Source: a virus
Virus record (IMG/VR): IMGVR_UViG_3300045144_000057
Span: 1 to 20,208 of that record
Length of the DNA stretch: 20,208 nt
Direction: 5' to 3' (one strand)
The translations under genes were made by a program, and so were the position numbers. This document shows positions 1 to 5,317 of this stretch, one piece after another (position 1 is the stretch's first letter; each line of letters opens with the position of its first letter). The notes beneath the pieces are model-generated. The model was not told where the DNA came from. It made no database searches and was given only the letters and a program-made list of their open reading frames with translations.

Positions 1-296
1 GAACCATATTTATTTGATATTATTTTTATTAAAAATAAATCATTTAATCTTCTCAAATTGTTAATAACACTATTTTGACATATTCCACAACCTCTTTGTC
101 TGTGGGTTTTTTCAAGCATAGATTTTGTTAATCCTGGATAATTTGCCAAAGAAGCATTAAAAAAGAATTTTAATGTTTCCCAAATACTATCTCCCTGATC
201 CCACATTATTGCCAATTCACAGACTGGTATAGCAACTGGTGGTATGGTCCCCCTTTTCGTCTTTTGACCATCCAATGTTAATTGTTCTTTATCCAT
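1..296 (-). CDS. Hypothetical protein, partial (3' end beyond the window)
   Basis: An open frame runs from ATG at 296 to the window edge without a stop, giving 98 residues of a longer protein. The start is supported by an AAAGGAG Shine-Dalgarno sequence, although the spacing to the ATG is long and A-rich. The N-terminus is MDKEQLTLDGQKTKRG. A CGIC motif follows at about residues 72-75 (context RGCGICQNSV), after which the chain is rich in Leu, Ile and Asn. The CxxC could bind zinc or be part of a helix-turn-helix DNA-binding protein, but I do not recognise the family. A TATA-like box (minus strand TTTTATAA, 336-343) lies 39 nt upstream, so the gene may be transcribed separately from the accessory operon behind it. 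Confidence 0.6.
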   Translation of the reverse strand, partial: MDKEQLTLDGQKTKRGTIPPVAIPVCELAIMWDQGDSIWETLKFFFNASLANYPGLTKSMLEKTHRQRGCGICQNSVINNLRRLNDLFLIKIISNKYG

Positions 297-335
297 CTTT
301 TTTTTCGCTCTCCTTTAATCTATTGCTTATCCAAG

Positions 336-343
336 TTATAAAA
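336..343 (-). promoter_or_regulatory. TATA-like box upstream of the partial left-edge gene
   Basis: The minus strand reads TTTTATAA, with 39 nt to the ATG at 296. The implied leader would contain the AAAGGAG ribosome binding site. The call rests on position and resemblance to archaeal TATA boxes in an AT-rich gap, so it is weak. Confidence 0.25.
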
Positions 344-534
344 TCTTCAAAATAATATCAAGATCTTAAAACTTGAATATTATTTTTGACTTATTCCTTG
401 GAGAACCACCATACCACCAGTCAAATAAATTCTATTCGTGTAATTAATTTGCTGTTTTTTGTGTGTACAATCCTCCATAAAATATCTAAGATTGCCCCAT
501 TTTTAAAAGTTTCTATTTTATAGTTATCATTAAA

Positions 535-593
535 AAGTAGTTGGGGGGTATGGGTTTGATACACACCAATAAGAATTGGTCCCCCCCAAACTT
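535..593. other. Long-range stem with inner hairpin (possible structured RNA or DNA site)
   Basis: TTGGGGGG (541-548) pairs perfectly with CCCCCCAA (582-589). The stem extends outward by AAGT/ACTT (535-538 with 590-593) across a small AG bulge. Inside sits a perfect 6-bp hairpin, ACCAAT-AAGA-ATTGGT (565-580), stacked directly against the C tract. The remaining single-stranded part (549-564) reads tatgggtttgatacac. G and C tracts of this length stand out in an AT-rich gap. The element could act as RNA or as a DNA site such as an origin or packaging signal. Its function is unknown. Confidence 0.45.
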
Positions 594-745
594 CAAAAAT
601 CAAAGTAATTCAAACTTAATAAATATTTGCTTTTTGACTTAAGACCAATTTATATTAAGATCATTTTTAATGAACCCATCGGGTTTTTTCTTATTAAACA
701 TATTGGCTTTTTTATTTAATAAAGATATTGCTTGTTAAAAATATG

Positions 746-773
746 ACAGGCATTAGCTCGTCAGCCGGCCTGT
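746..773 (-). terminator. Hairpin with T-run behind the accessory operon
   Basis: On the minus strand ACAGGC pairs with GCCTGT, and an inner GGCT/AGCT stem (one G-T pair) closes a GACG tetraloop. A 1x3 internal loop separates the two stems. CATATTTTT follows. The hairpin lies about 30 nt after the stop of the 803-1153 gene, the position expected of a factor-independent terminator. The T-run is short, so it could instead be an operator or a processed RNA. Confidence 0.4.
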
Positions 774-802
774 GTTGAGTATAAATATATACATTATTAA
801 CT

Positions 803-1153
803 TTATAAACTTTTCTTATTTTTGCCACTATACTTTCTTTCGATATGTTTCTTAATTTCATCATCTGGTAAACAAACAAATTCAAGTTTAATATTCGGGT
901 AGTCTCTAAATATAGTGTATATTTCATTCATTGCCATTCTTCTGTTTTCCAGTAATAACCTTTGGTATCTTTCTTCGTGTCGCCGTATTTCTAAAAAATC
1001 AGCTTCAATACAACTTGCTTTCCAGATTGCATAAACATAATTAAAAAATTGTTCGCATCCAACAATACGATATACTTGAACTTCGACATTATCGGGATTA
1101 TATCCTAATAATTTCATTTCCTCTTTTATTTGATAATCTGAACGGCTATCCAT
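803..1153 (-). CDS. Hypothetical protein, last gene of the accessory operon
   Basis: A 116-residue protein of unknown function. The sequence is mostly helical in character and rich in Glu, Arg and Tyr. A charged segment around residues 53-72 (LEIRRHEERYQRLLLENRRM) could form an amphipathic or coiled-coil helix, and the C-terminus is strongly basic (RKYSGKNKKSL). There is no signal peptide or membrane segment. The start is set by the junction with the metallopeptidase gene: one base separates its TAA from this ATG (TAAAATG), which points to translation by reinitiation. The hairpin at 746-773 probably ends the transcript. No family is recognised. Confidence 0.65.
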   Translation of the reverse strand: MDSRSDYQIKEEMKLLGYNPDNVEVQVYRIVGCEQFFNYVYAIWKASCIEADFLEIRRHEERYQRLLLENRRMAMNEIYTIFRDYPNIKLEFVCLPDDEIKKHIERKYSGKNKKSL

Positions 1154-1154
1154 T

Positions 1155-1445
1155 TTAAATGAATTTATGTTTATATATCCTCCGATAATTCATTTTTGTG
1201 CGCTCATCGGTTTCTTTTTCTGTTGTTTTATATCCCCTATTTGTATCGCTTGCGTGAAGCAATTCGTGAATTAATGTGTGTTTTTTATAGGCATCAAATA
1301 AATCTTCTGCTATTTGGATTGTTCTATCTTCTGTTATTGTAACCCCTGCAGTTCTACCGCCATCTATTTGATGAACGTGTCTAATATTCCAATTTGAAAG
1401 GACATTAAGTATTTCTTCTACAGTTAATACTTTTATTGTGCTCAT
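1155..1445 (-). CDS. Small HExxH zinc metallopeptidase-like protein
   Basis: A 96-residue protein with the zinc-protease signature HELLH (H60, E61, H64) in the context KKHTLIHELLHASD. An acidic stretch (TTEKETDERT, about residues 74-83) follows and could supply a third zinc ligand, as in gluzincins and ImmA/IrrE-like (M78) peptidases. The protein is short for the family, so it is essentially a minimal catalytic domain. There is no signal peptide, so it probably acts inside the cell. The start overlaps the stop of the nuclease gene (ATGA), and a strong AGAGGAG ribosome binding site precedes it. Possible roles are cleavage of a host regulator or defence protein, or a part in exit from the cell. 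The fold call is fairly safe, the role is not. Confidence 0.7.
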   Translation of the reverse strand: MSTIKVLTVEEILNVLSNWNIRHVHQIDGGRTAGVTITEDRTIQIAEDLFDAYKKHTLIHELLHASDTNRGYKTTEKETDERTKMNYRRIYKHKFI

Positions 1446-1753
1446 AATTTTCTCCTCTGTAAATAATCACCAGAAACTATATACCCGTCTGCTTCATCTC
1501 TTGTATATCCTGCTGCATTTAACCACCTTTCGTATTGTTCTTCTGCTTTTTCCCATCCGTTATTAACTTTTACTTCAAAAAAAGTATATCTTGGCACTCT
1601 GCCCTTGCTTGCCAGAACATCTATTTCCCCATTCATATTTCTTGTAGAATATTGAACGTTAGTATAAACTACATCGAATTCTCTATTTTCAATTAATTGT
1701 TTTGCTAACAGAACAACCAGTCTGTCGTGTTGAATTTCTTTAGGTGACATCAT
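1442..1753 (-). CDS. PD-(D/E)XK-type nuclease-like protein
   Basis: A 103-residue protein carrying the core of the restriction-endonuclease-like fold. GEIDVLA (D45) is followed by a short loop and FFEVKV, giving the E60-x-K62 pair. An acidic/basic helix follows (EKAEEQYERW). Spacing and length match single-domain nucleases such as VRR-NUC or Holliday-junction-resolvase-like proteins. A role in resolving replication or packaging intermediates, or in degrading host DNA, is plausible. The ATG at 1753 was chosen because a GGAGGT sequence lies about 10 nt upstream. The start overlaps the phosphoesterase stop. The next codon is also ATG (1750), so the true start is uncertain by one residue. Confidence 0.7.
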   Translation of the reverse strand: MMSPKEIQHDRLVVLLAKQLIENREFDVVYTNVQYSTRNMNGEIDVLASKGRVPRYTFFEVKVNNGWEKAEEQYERWLNAAGYTRDEADGYIVSGDYLQRRKL

Positions 1754-2559
1754 ACAAAACTAACCTCCAAATGCCTTTTGTTGCCATAAAAATTTATTTT
1801 GGCATTGCCTTTCCTTCCCGGAGAATATGCTTTAATCTGCCCATAAGAACCCCACCAATTAAGATATGCCCCGTTTGCGACAATATATTGGGTTCTTTTG
1901 GTTACTTGCCCTCGTTCATCTGTTTTGAATATGTCTCTTGCGTGATAGATTGGTTCGTGCATATGCCCGCAAATTACTACATCTGCTTCTACATTGTCTG
2001 CTATTCTTTTAAGAGCATTAAATTTTCCCCCTGTCGTTGTTGCTGAAGAACCGCCGTGAGAAGCATAAACCTTGTAAATTTGATTTCCTACTTTTATAAT
2101 TTGAAACGAACCGTATCCTCCATATTTGGTTCCAAGTCTTTTTGCCATTTGCTTGGTTATATTTACCCCGCTTTCTTTGAATGTTCTTAAATCGTGATTC
2201 CCAATTAACATAACCTGAATTAAATCTTTTAATGGTTCATATAATTTTAAAGCCATTTCTATCTGCGCATCGGCTATTTGTTCCTGTTCGTATACTCCTG
2301 CGCCTATTGAATTTCTTGTAGCATTTTCAACCAAATCTCCTAAATCTACAAAAACTATTTCATTGTCTTTAATAAATTTCAAATTTTTTAAAAATAAATC
2401 TGTATCGCAACAACGATGACCTATATGAACATCAGAAATCCAAAATGTTTCGAGAAAATCTCTTTCCCTAAAATCCCATATAAATGACTTTTTTGCTTCT
2501 TCTTGATTGAGCAATGTTTCCCAGTTTAGTTTTTGCTCAACATTCTCTTTCAGTGTCAT
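1750..2559 (-). CDS. Calcineurin-like metallophosphoesterase
   Basis: A 269-residue protein with the full two-metal phosphoesterase motif series: DVH (D43, H45), GDLVEN (D75), GNHD (N121, H122, D123), a lone His in YASHGG (H168), and GHMHEP (H199, H201). These are the expected metal ligands, so the enzyme should be active on phosphomonoesters, phosphodiesters or nucleotides. About 40 residues without a motif precede the domain. It heads a four-gene operon with a nuclease, a metallopeptidase and an unknown protein. It lies just after an oligo-T terminator and has its own TATA-like box. The substrate cannot be read from sequence. Viral relatives are proposed to act on DNA ends or nucleotides. 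Confidence 0.88.
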   Translation of the reverse strand: MTLKENVEQKLNWETLLNQEEAKKSFIWDFRERDFLETFWISDVHIGHRCCDTDLFLKNLKFIKDNEIVFVDLGDLVENATRNSIGAGVYEQEQIADAQIEMALKLYEPLKDLIQVMLIGNHDLRTFKESGVNITKQMAKRLGTKYGGYGSFQIIKVGNQIYKVYASHGGSSATTTGGKFNALKRIADNVEADVVICGHMHEPIYHARDIFKTDERGQVTKRTQYIVANGAYLNWWGSYGQIKAYSPGRKGNAKINFYGNKRHLEVSFV

Positions 2560-2587
2560 CTTCTTTGTTATTTTTTATTATCTATTA

Positions 2588-2595
2588 TTTATATA
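2588..2595 (-). promoter_or_regulatory. TATA-like box of the accessory operon
   Basis: The minus strand reads TATATAAA, with 28 nt to the ATG at 2559. Archaeal initiation would then fall a few bases before the start codon. The box follows directly behind the T-tract terminator at 2616-2640, so an operon boundary is likely here. Confidence 0.4.
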
Positions 2596-2615
2596 TTTTA
2601 TTTACTACTATACAA

Positions 2616-2640
2616 TAAAAAAAGAAAAAAAGAAAAAAAA
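2616..2640 (-). terminator. Oligo-T terminator without hairpin
   Basis: On the minus strand three T-runs of 8, 7 and 7 are separated by single C residues, about 10 nt past the stop of the 2650-3135 gene. No GC-rich hairpin precedes them. Repeated T-runs alone are the typical intrinsic terminator of archaeal RNA polymerase. Confidence 0.6.
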
Positions 2641-2649
2641 TTTGTTTAT

Positions 2650-3135
2650 TTAAGCAAAAGAAAATTCAACTTCTTCTACTTCGCCATCAACTATGTCGTA
2701 TTCTGCATTTATGTAAACTTTCTTATTATCTCCTTCAGTATTTTCATAATAAACTCGCAATTCGAGTTCTACTGTTGCTTCTTCATCGTCAGCATTTATG
2801 TCAGAAACTTCACTATCCTTTATAACAACTTTTGAGATGTCTGCTTTTTCTTCAATTGAAACATTGTTATCCTTCATCCAATTGAAAAGTTCTTTATATT
2901 CTTTTTTCTCTAATTCAGCAACTGCCAAATTATAAGCAACAACTTCATATTTGTCGTCTTTAAGGATTTTATTTGCGGCTTCGTCTTGTAATGTTGAATT
3001 GCCTTCAACTACAACCAACTTATCTACTGGAACTTCTTTGACAACTTCCTTTGTTGGCGCAACGCCTAACCCTATACAAAGTCCAATAATAAGTGCCGCA
3101 ATAGCTACTATACTCATCAATAACCCTTTATCCAT
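2650..3135 (-). CDS. Membrane-anchored acidic protein of unknown function
   Basis: A 161-residue protein with one hydrophobic segment at about residues 5-25 (LLMSIVAIAALIIGLCIGLG), serving as a signal anchor or uncleaved signal peptide. A highly acidic soluble domain follows, with a mixed helical part (about 50-95) and a strand-rich, Asp/Glu-dense C-terminal half. It would sit in the membrane with the soluble part probably outside. The start has a GGAGG ribosome binding site. It follows the holin-like gene directly and is the last gene before the oligo-T terminator, a position often used by lysis or exit accessory proteins. No family is recognised. Confidence 0.7.
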   Translation of the reverse strand: MDKGLLMSIVAIAALIIGLCIGLGVAPTKEVVKEVPVDKLVVVEGNSTLQDEAANKILKDDKYEVVAYNLAVAELEKKEYKELFNWMKDNNVSIEEKADISKVVIKDSEVSDINADDEEATVELELRVYYENTEGDNKKVYINAEYDIVDGEVEEVEFSFA

Positions 3136-3145
3136 TTTCGTCCCT

Positions 3146-3162
3146 CCAAACTTTTAATTTTA
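3146..3162 (-). repeat. 17-bp repeat, copy 1 (spans a stop codon and leads to an RBS)
   Basis: The plus-strand sequence ccaaacttttaatttta is identical to 4020-4036. In both copies the minus strand reads the TAA stop of one gene and then AAGTTTGG leading into the G-rich ribosome binding site of the next (here GGAGGG before the ATG at 3135). Confidence 0.6.
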
Positions 3163-3372
3163 ATTTGAACGTATCCATTTCCACCCAGCATTAACTAAAA
3201 TAGACCAAACAGCTGTTACTATGGCTGTCTTATTACCCAAATCCAAATTAAGAATTACTTCCGACCCGTATGTTAAAACGGCTCCGAGAACGGCAATTAT
3301 TCCGCCTTTCCCTATCTTTTTTAGGTCTTCTTTATTTAGTTTAAAGCGTGGCGAACCTTTGAGATTTACCAT
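3160..3372 (-). CDS. Holin-like small membrane protein
   Basis: A 70-residue protein with a basic, soluble N-terminus (about residues 1-24, rich in Lys) and two hydrophobic segments, GGIIAVLGAVLTYGSEVIL and TAIVTAVWSILVNAGW. It ends in a short charged tail (KWIRSN). Size, topology and position beside the fibre genes fit a phage holin or a related pore-forming protein. The start ATG has no Shine-Dalgarno sequence, but TTTAAATA lies exactly 21 nt upstream, consistent with a leaderless transcript. Holins are recognised by topology rather than sequence, so the functional label is an inference. Confidence 0.65.
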   Translation of the reverse strand: MVNLKGSPRFKLNKEDLKKIGKGGIIAVLGAVLTYGSEVILNLDLGNKTAIVTAVWSILVNAGWKWIRSN

Positions 3373-3393
3373 ATAATATGACAGTATCCACTA

Positions 3394-3401
3394 TATTTAA
3401 A
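3394..3401 (-). promoter_or_regulatory. Archaeal-type TATA box for the holin-like gene
   Basis: The minus strand reads TTTAAATA, with 21 nt to the ATG at 3372. It is preceded by the purine-rich GAAACA, which resembles a TFB recognition element (BRE). Initiation at the usual archaeal distance would fall on the start codon. A short palindrome, GATAA-ATAC-TTATC (3417-3430), lies just upstream and could be an operator. Confidence 0.5.
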
Positions 3402-3425
3402 TGTTTCTGTTTGTTGGATAAATAC

Positions 3426-3761
3426 TTATCTATAGTATATATTTATCGGACCAAATGTGTTTTCTGTACCAGAAACTAAACTGCCAACACTAATTTTAAC
3501 AATATTATTTATTACAAAACTGCCTGTTCCTGTTGAAAAATTAAGATTTGACCAACTATTTGTTCCAGATGTGACACTGTAATTGCACAATTGAAGATTT
3601 GTACCTGACTCTGTAACTATAACAGACCCTGTAAAATTGGCAAAGGCATTGATTCTTAATATTTCTCCATTAAGTGGCCATTTGCTATATTGTGTTATTG
3701 TAGTCGCATTTCCATCAGTTACGTCAAATTCATAATTCTTTATTCTATTTTCTCTTGTCAT
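3426..3761 (-). CDS. Small beta-rich protein, likely fibre or tail accessory
   Basis: A 111-residue protein with a charged N-terminus (MTRENRIKNYEFDV) followed by alternating polar and hydrophobic strands rich in Ser, Thr, Gly and Asn. It ends in INIYYR. The composition suggests a compact beta-sandwich of the kind found in receptor-binding or particle-surface proteins. It lies among the fibre genes. No Shine-Dalgarno sequence is seen. Instead a small hairpin, ACGC-GAAA-GCGT, ends about 11 nt before the ATG. The family is not recognised. Confidence 0.6.
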   Translation of the reverse strand: MTRENRIKNYEFDVTDGNATTITQYSKWPLNGEILRINAFANFTGSVIVTESGTNLQLCNYSVTSGTNSWSNLNFSTGTGSFVINNIVKISVGSLVSGTENTFGPINIYYR

Positions 3762-3793
3762 TTTTGGCTACGCTTTCGCGTTTTATGTTTTCA

Positions 3794-4009
3794 CTACCCT
3801 CCTTTCAAGAATGCTACACTTAATCCAACTACTGCCGAACTAAGTATAGTGATTATGATAGTAATTCCTATAGGCAATCTGTTTGATTGATGATTAAATA
3901 ATTCTTGTATTTTATTTTCTAAACGTCCTATGCCTTCTTTAATTTCTATAATATCTTCTTTTAATGCTTGTATCATTACTCTATTCTCTTTTCCAAATAC
4001 GCATACCAT
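3794..4009 (-). CDS. XhlA-like coiled-coil membrane protein
   Basis: A 71-residue protein with an N-terminal coiled coil (IQALKEDIIEIKEGIGRLEN, about residues 13-32) and one C-terminal membrane segment (IGITIIITILSSAVVGLSVA). This layout matches the small XhlA/haemolysin-type proteins that accompany holins in phage lysis cassettes. The ATG at 4009 is preceded by a G tract that can serve as an RBS. An internal ATG at 3976, beginning MIQALKED, is an equally reasonable start because relatives usually begin close to the coiled coil. It lies two genes before the holin-like gene. Confidence 0.65.
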   Translation of the reverse strand: MVCVFGKENRVMIQALKEDIIEIKEGIGRLENKIQELFNHQSNRLPIGITIIITILSSAVVGLSVAFLKGG

Positions 4010-4019
4010 TTATTTTCCC

Positions 4020-4036
4020 CCAAACTTTTAATTTTA
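4020..4036 (-). repeat. 17-bp repeat, copy 2
   Basis: Identical to 3146-3162. It spans the TAA stop of the glycine-rich adhesin gene and runs into the G tract before the next start (4009). Confidence 0.6.
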
Positions 4037-5317
4037 AAATATTGTTTTCCAAACATCACCTATATTTATTTTAATTCCTGCAATATCCTTCCAAGAATCT
4101 CCTATATTTATTTTATTTGAAGTGGCATCTTTCCAAACATCTCCAATATTTATTTTTACTAAAATTACCTGTAGAGTTGAAAATGAACCACCATCTCCAT
4201 TAGATCCTGCATTACCATTTTCTCCATCGTCTGCTTCTGATAATGTATACCAATGACTGCCCCCGGTGCCATAACTTCCCCCTGTTCCTGCACTATAATA
4301 TACATCTCCAGAATTCGTAATTATTGTATACCTGAAATATATATCTCCTCCATGGCCTCCACCGCCACCACCTCCGCCACCGCCTCCTGCCCCTGCTCCT
4401 GCTGTAGACTCGTGATAAGCTATCCCGTTTCCCCCGTTTCCCCCGTTTCCCCCATTTGTTCCTCCCGTATCTATTGATCCAGTAAAATTAATAATTCTTC
4501 CATTTAAATAGAAATTGACACCAGAATATCCTGCTAATCCTCCTCCGCCACCACCACCTCCGCCACCCAGGTGGGCAGAACCACTACCACTTCTTGTTGC
4601 GTCTCCTCCATTTGAACCATGGGTTTCTGCTCCTCCACCAGAAGTAACAGATGCCCCCGAACCATCATATTTAAGCGATACTGCTCCAGATCCTCCACCA
4701 CTATTCGATCCATTGTTCCCGTTATTTGCTGTGTCTTCTGTATCTAAATAAACGGCATTTCCACCATCAATATTTAATCCTCCGCCGCCTCCCCATCCGC
4801 CAGAACCTGCGACCCAGTCTCCTCCAAAAAACGAGACTGCAGCACCTCCGCCGCCGCCACCACCATAACCGCTTCCTTGATTTCCACCAGATCCTCCCAC
4901 GTTTCCACCATATGGCACATCTCCGCCACTTCCACCAGATCCCCCATTTGCAACACCCGGTGTAGAAATGGTGCCATCATCTGTTCCACTATTCCACGTT
5001 GTTTCAAAATCCTGGACCCTAATAACTCCCCCAAGTAAATTAATTGCGTCTCCAGCATTACAGATAACATCCCCATCAATTGTTGCTGTTCCTGTACATT
5101 TAATATATATTGCTGTTCCAGTATTAGAATAAAGTGATTTTAATGTTGTGCCAGAACCAAGAGTGAAATTTGTAAAATTAAAAACTTTATCAACTTTTAA
5201 AAATAAATCATTGTCAATTACCTTATAATCAACATTTTCTACTAAATTTCCATAAGTTTTTGTTGTTGTAGTAAAATTAACTTCGCCATCGGCACCAGTC
5301 CCAAAATTATGACCCAT
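4034..5317 (-). CDS. Glycine-rich tail adhesin
   Basis: A 427-residue protein in three parts. The N-terminal 110 residues are beta-rich (MGHNFGTGADGEVNFTTTTK). Residues from about 130 to 335 are dominated by GG, GGS and GGN runs, including stretches of 11 or more glycines. The C-terminus carries three tandem copies of a motif like KINIGDVWKD (KINIGDVWKDA, KINIGDSWKDI, KINIGDVWKTI). Glycine-rich sandwich folds are known from T-even gp38-type adhesins that bind host receptors, and a receptor-binding role fits the position among the fibre genes. The start directly follows the previous stop (TAAATG), so translation is coupled. Long in-frame glycine repeats make it prone to length variation. Confidence 0.75.
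   Translation of the reverse strand: MGHNFGTGADGEVNFTTTTKTYGNLVENVDYKVIDNDLFLKVDKVFNFTNFTLGSGTTLKSLYSNTGTAIYIKCTGTATIDGDVICNAGDAINLLGGVIRVQDFETTWNSGTDDGTISTPGVANGGSGGSGGDVPYGGNVGGSGGNQGSGYGGGGGGGAAVSFFGGDWVAGSGGWGGGGGLNIDGGNAVYLDTEDTANNGNNGSNSGGGSGAVSLKYDGSGASVTSGGGAETHGSNGGDATRSGSGSAHLGGGGGGGGGGLAGYSGVNFYLNGRIINFTGSIDTGGTNGGNGGNGGNGIAYHESTAGAGAGGGGGGGGGGGHGGDIYFRYTIITNSGDVYYSAGTGGSYGTGGSHWYTLSEADDGENGNAGSNGDGGSFSTLQVILVKINIGDVWKDATSNKINIGDSWKDIAGIKINIGDVWKTIF
4424..4453 (-). repeat. 9-bp tandem repeat with G-quadruplex potential
   Basis: The coding strand has three GGGGG tracts and a final GGG, separated by four-base AAAC loops, in a 9-bp period. It encodes consecutive Gly-Gly-Asn triplets. 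Four closely spaced G tracts can fold into a quadruplex in mRNA or single-stranded DNA, and 9-bp slippage would change fibre length while keeping the frame. Confidence 0.65.

Larger units (their letters stand above)
297..802. other. Gene-poor interval with structured elements
   Basis: About 500 bases without a convincing gene. It holds a hairpin behind the upstream operon (746-773), a G/C-tract stem with an inner hairpin (535-593), and one arm of a 13-bp inverted repeat (408-420) whose partner lies at 236-248. Short open frames exist: a 60-codon frame at 421-603 with only a TTG start and no ribosome binding site, and a 20-codon frame near 640-703 starting MFNKKKPDGF. Neither has supporting signals. 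A minus-strand frame around 362-428 reads FDWWYGGSPRNKSK and looks protein-like, but it has no start. It could be the remnant of a broken gene. Confidence 0.5.

Noticed and set aside
362-428. Protein-like minus-strand stretch FDWWYGGSPRNKSK ending in a stop
   Set aside because: No start codon or upstream open frame supports it. It may be a gene remnant, but nothing shows this beyond the phrase itself.
541-600. Possible tRNA-like T-arm (GGGTTTGAT) in the structured element
   Set aside because: The arms do not pair into a cloverleaf, and no anticodon stem or acceptor stem can be built.
421-603. 60-codon minus-strand frame with structural-like sequence
   Set aside because: It has only a TTG start, no ribosome binding site, no fitting promoter, and its sequence is dominated by the G/C-tract stem at 535-593.
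672-690. Plus-strand hairpin aaccc-atc-gggtt followed by a T-run (terminator)
   Set aside because: There is no plus-strand gene before it, and the stem is only 5 bp with a 3-base loop.
746-773. Hammerhead ribozyme suggested by CTGACGA in the hairpin
   Set aside because: The required GAAA segment and the second and third stems are absent. CUGANGA alone is not enough.
712-927. 71-codon minus-strand frame overlapping the 803-1153 gene
   Set aside because: It runs mostly inside another gene in a different frame and lacks a ribosome binding site. The downstream part covers the hairpin region.
4515-4965. Proline/histidine-rich plus-strand frames opposite the adhesin gene
   Set aside because: They are the antisense of the glycine codon repeats (GGN read as CCN). 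No start signals.
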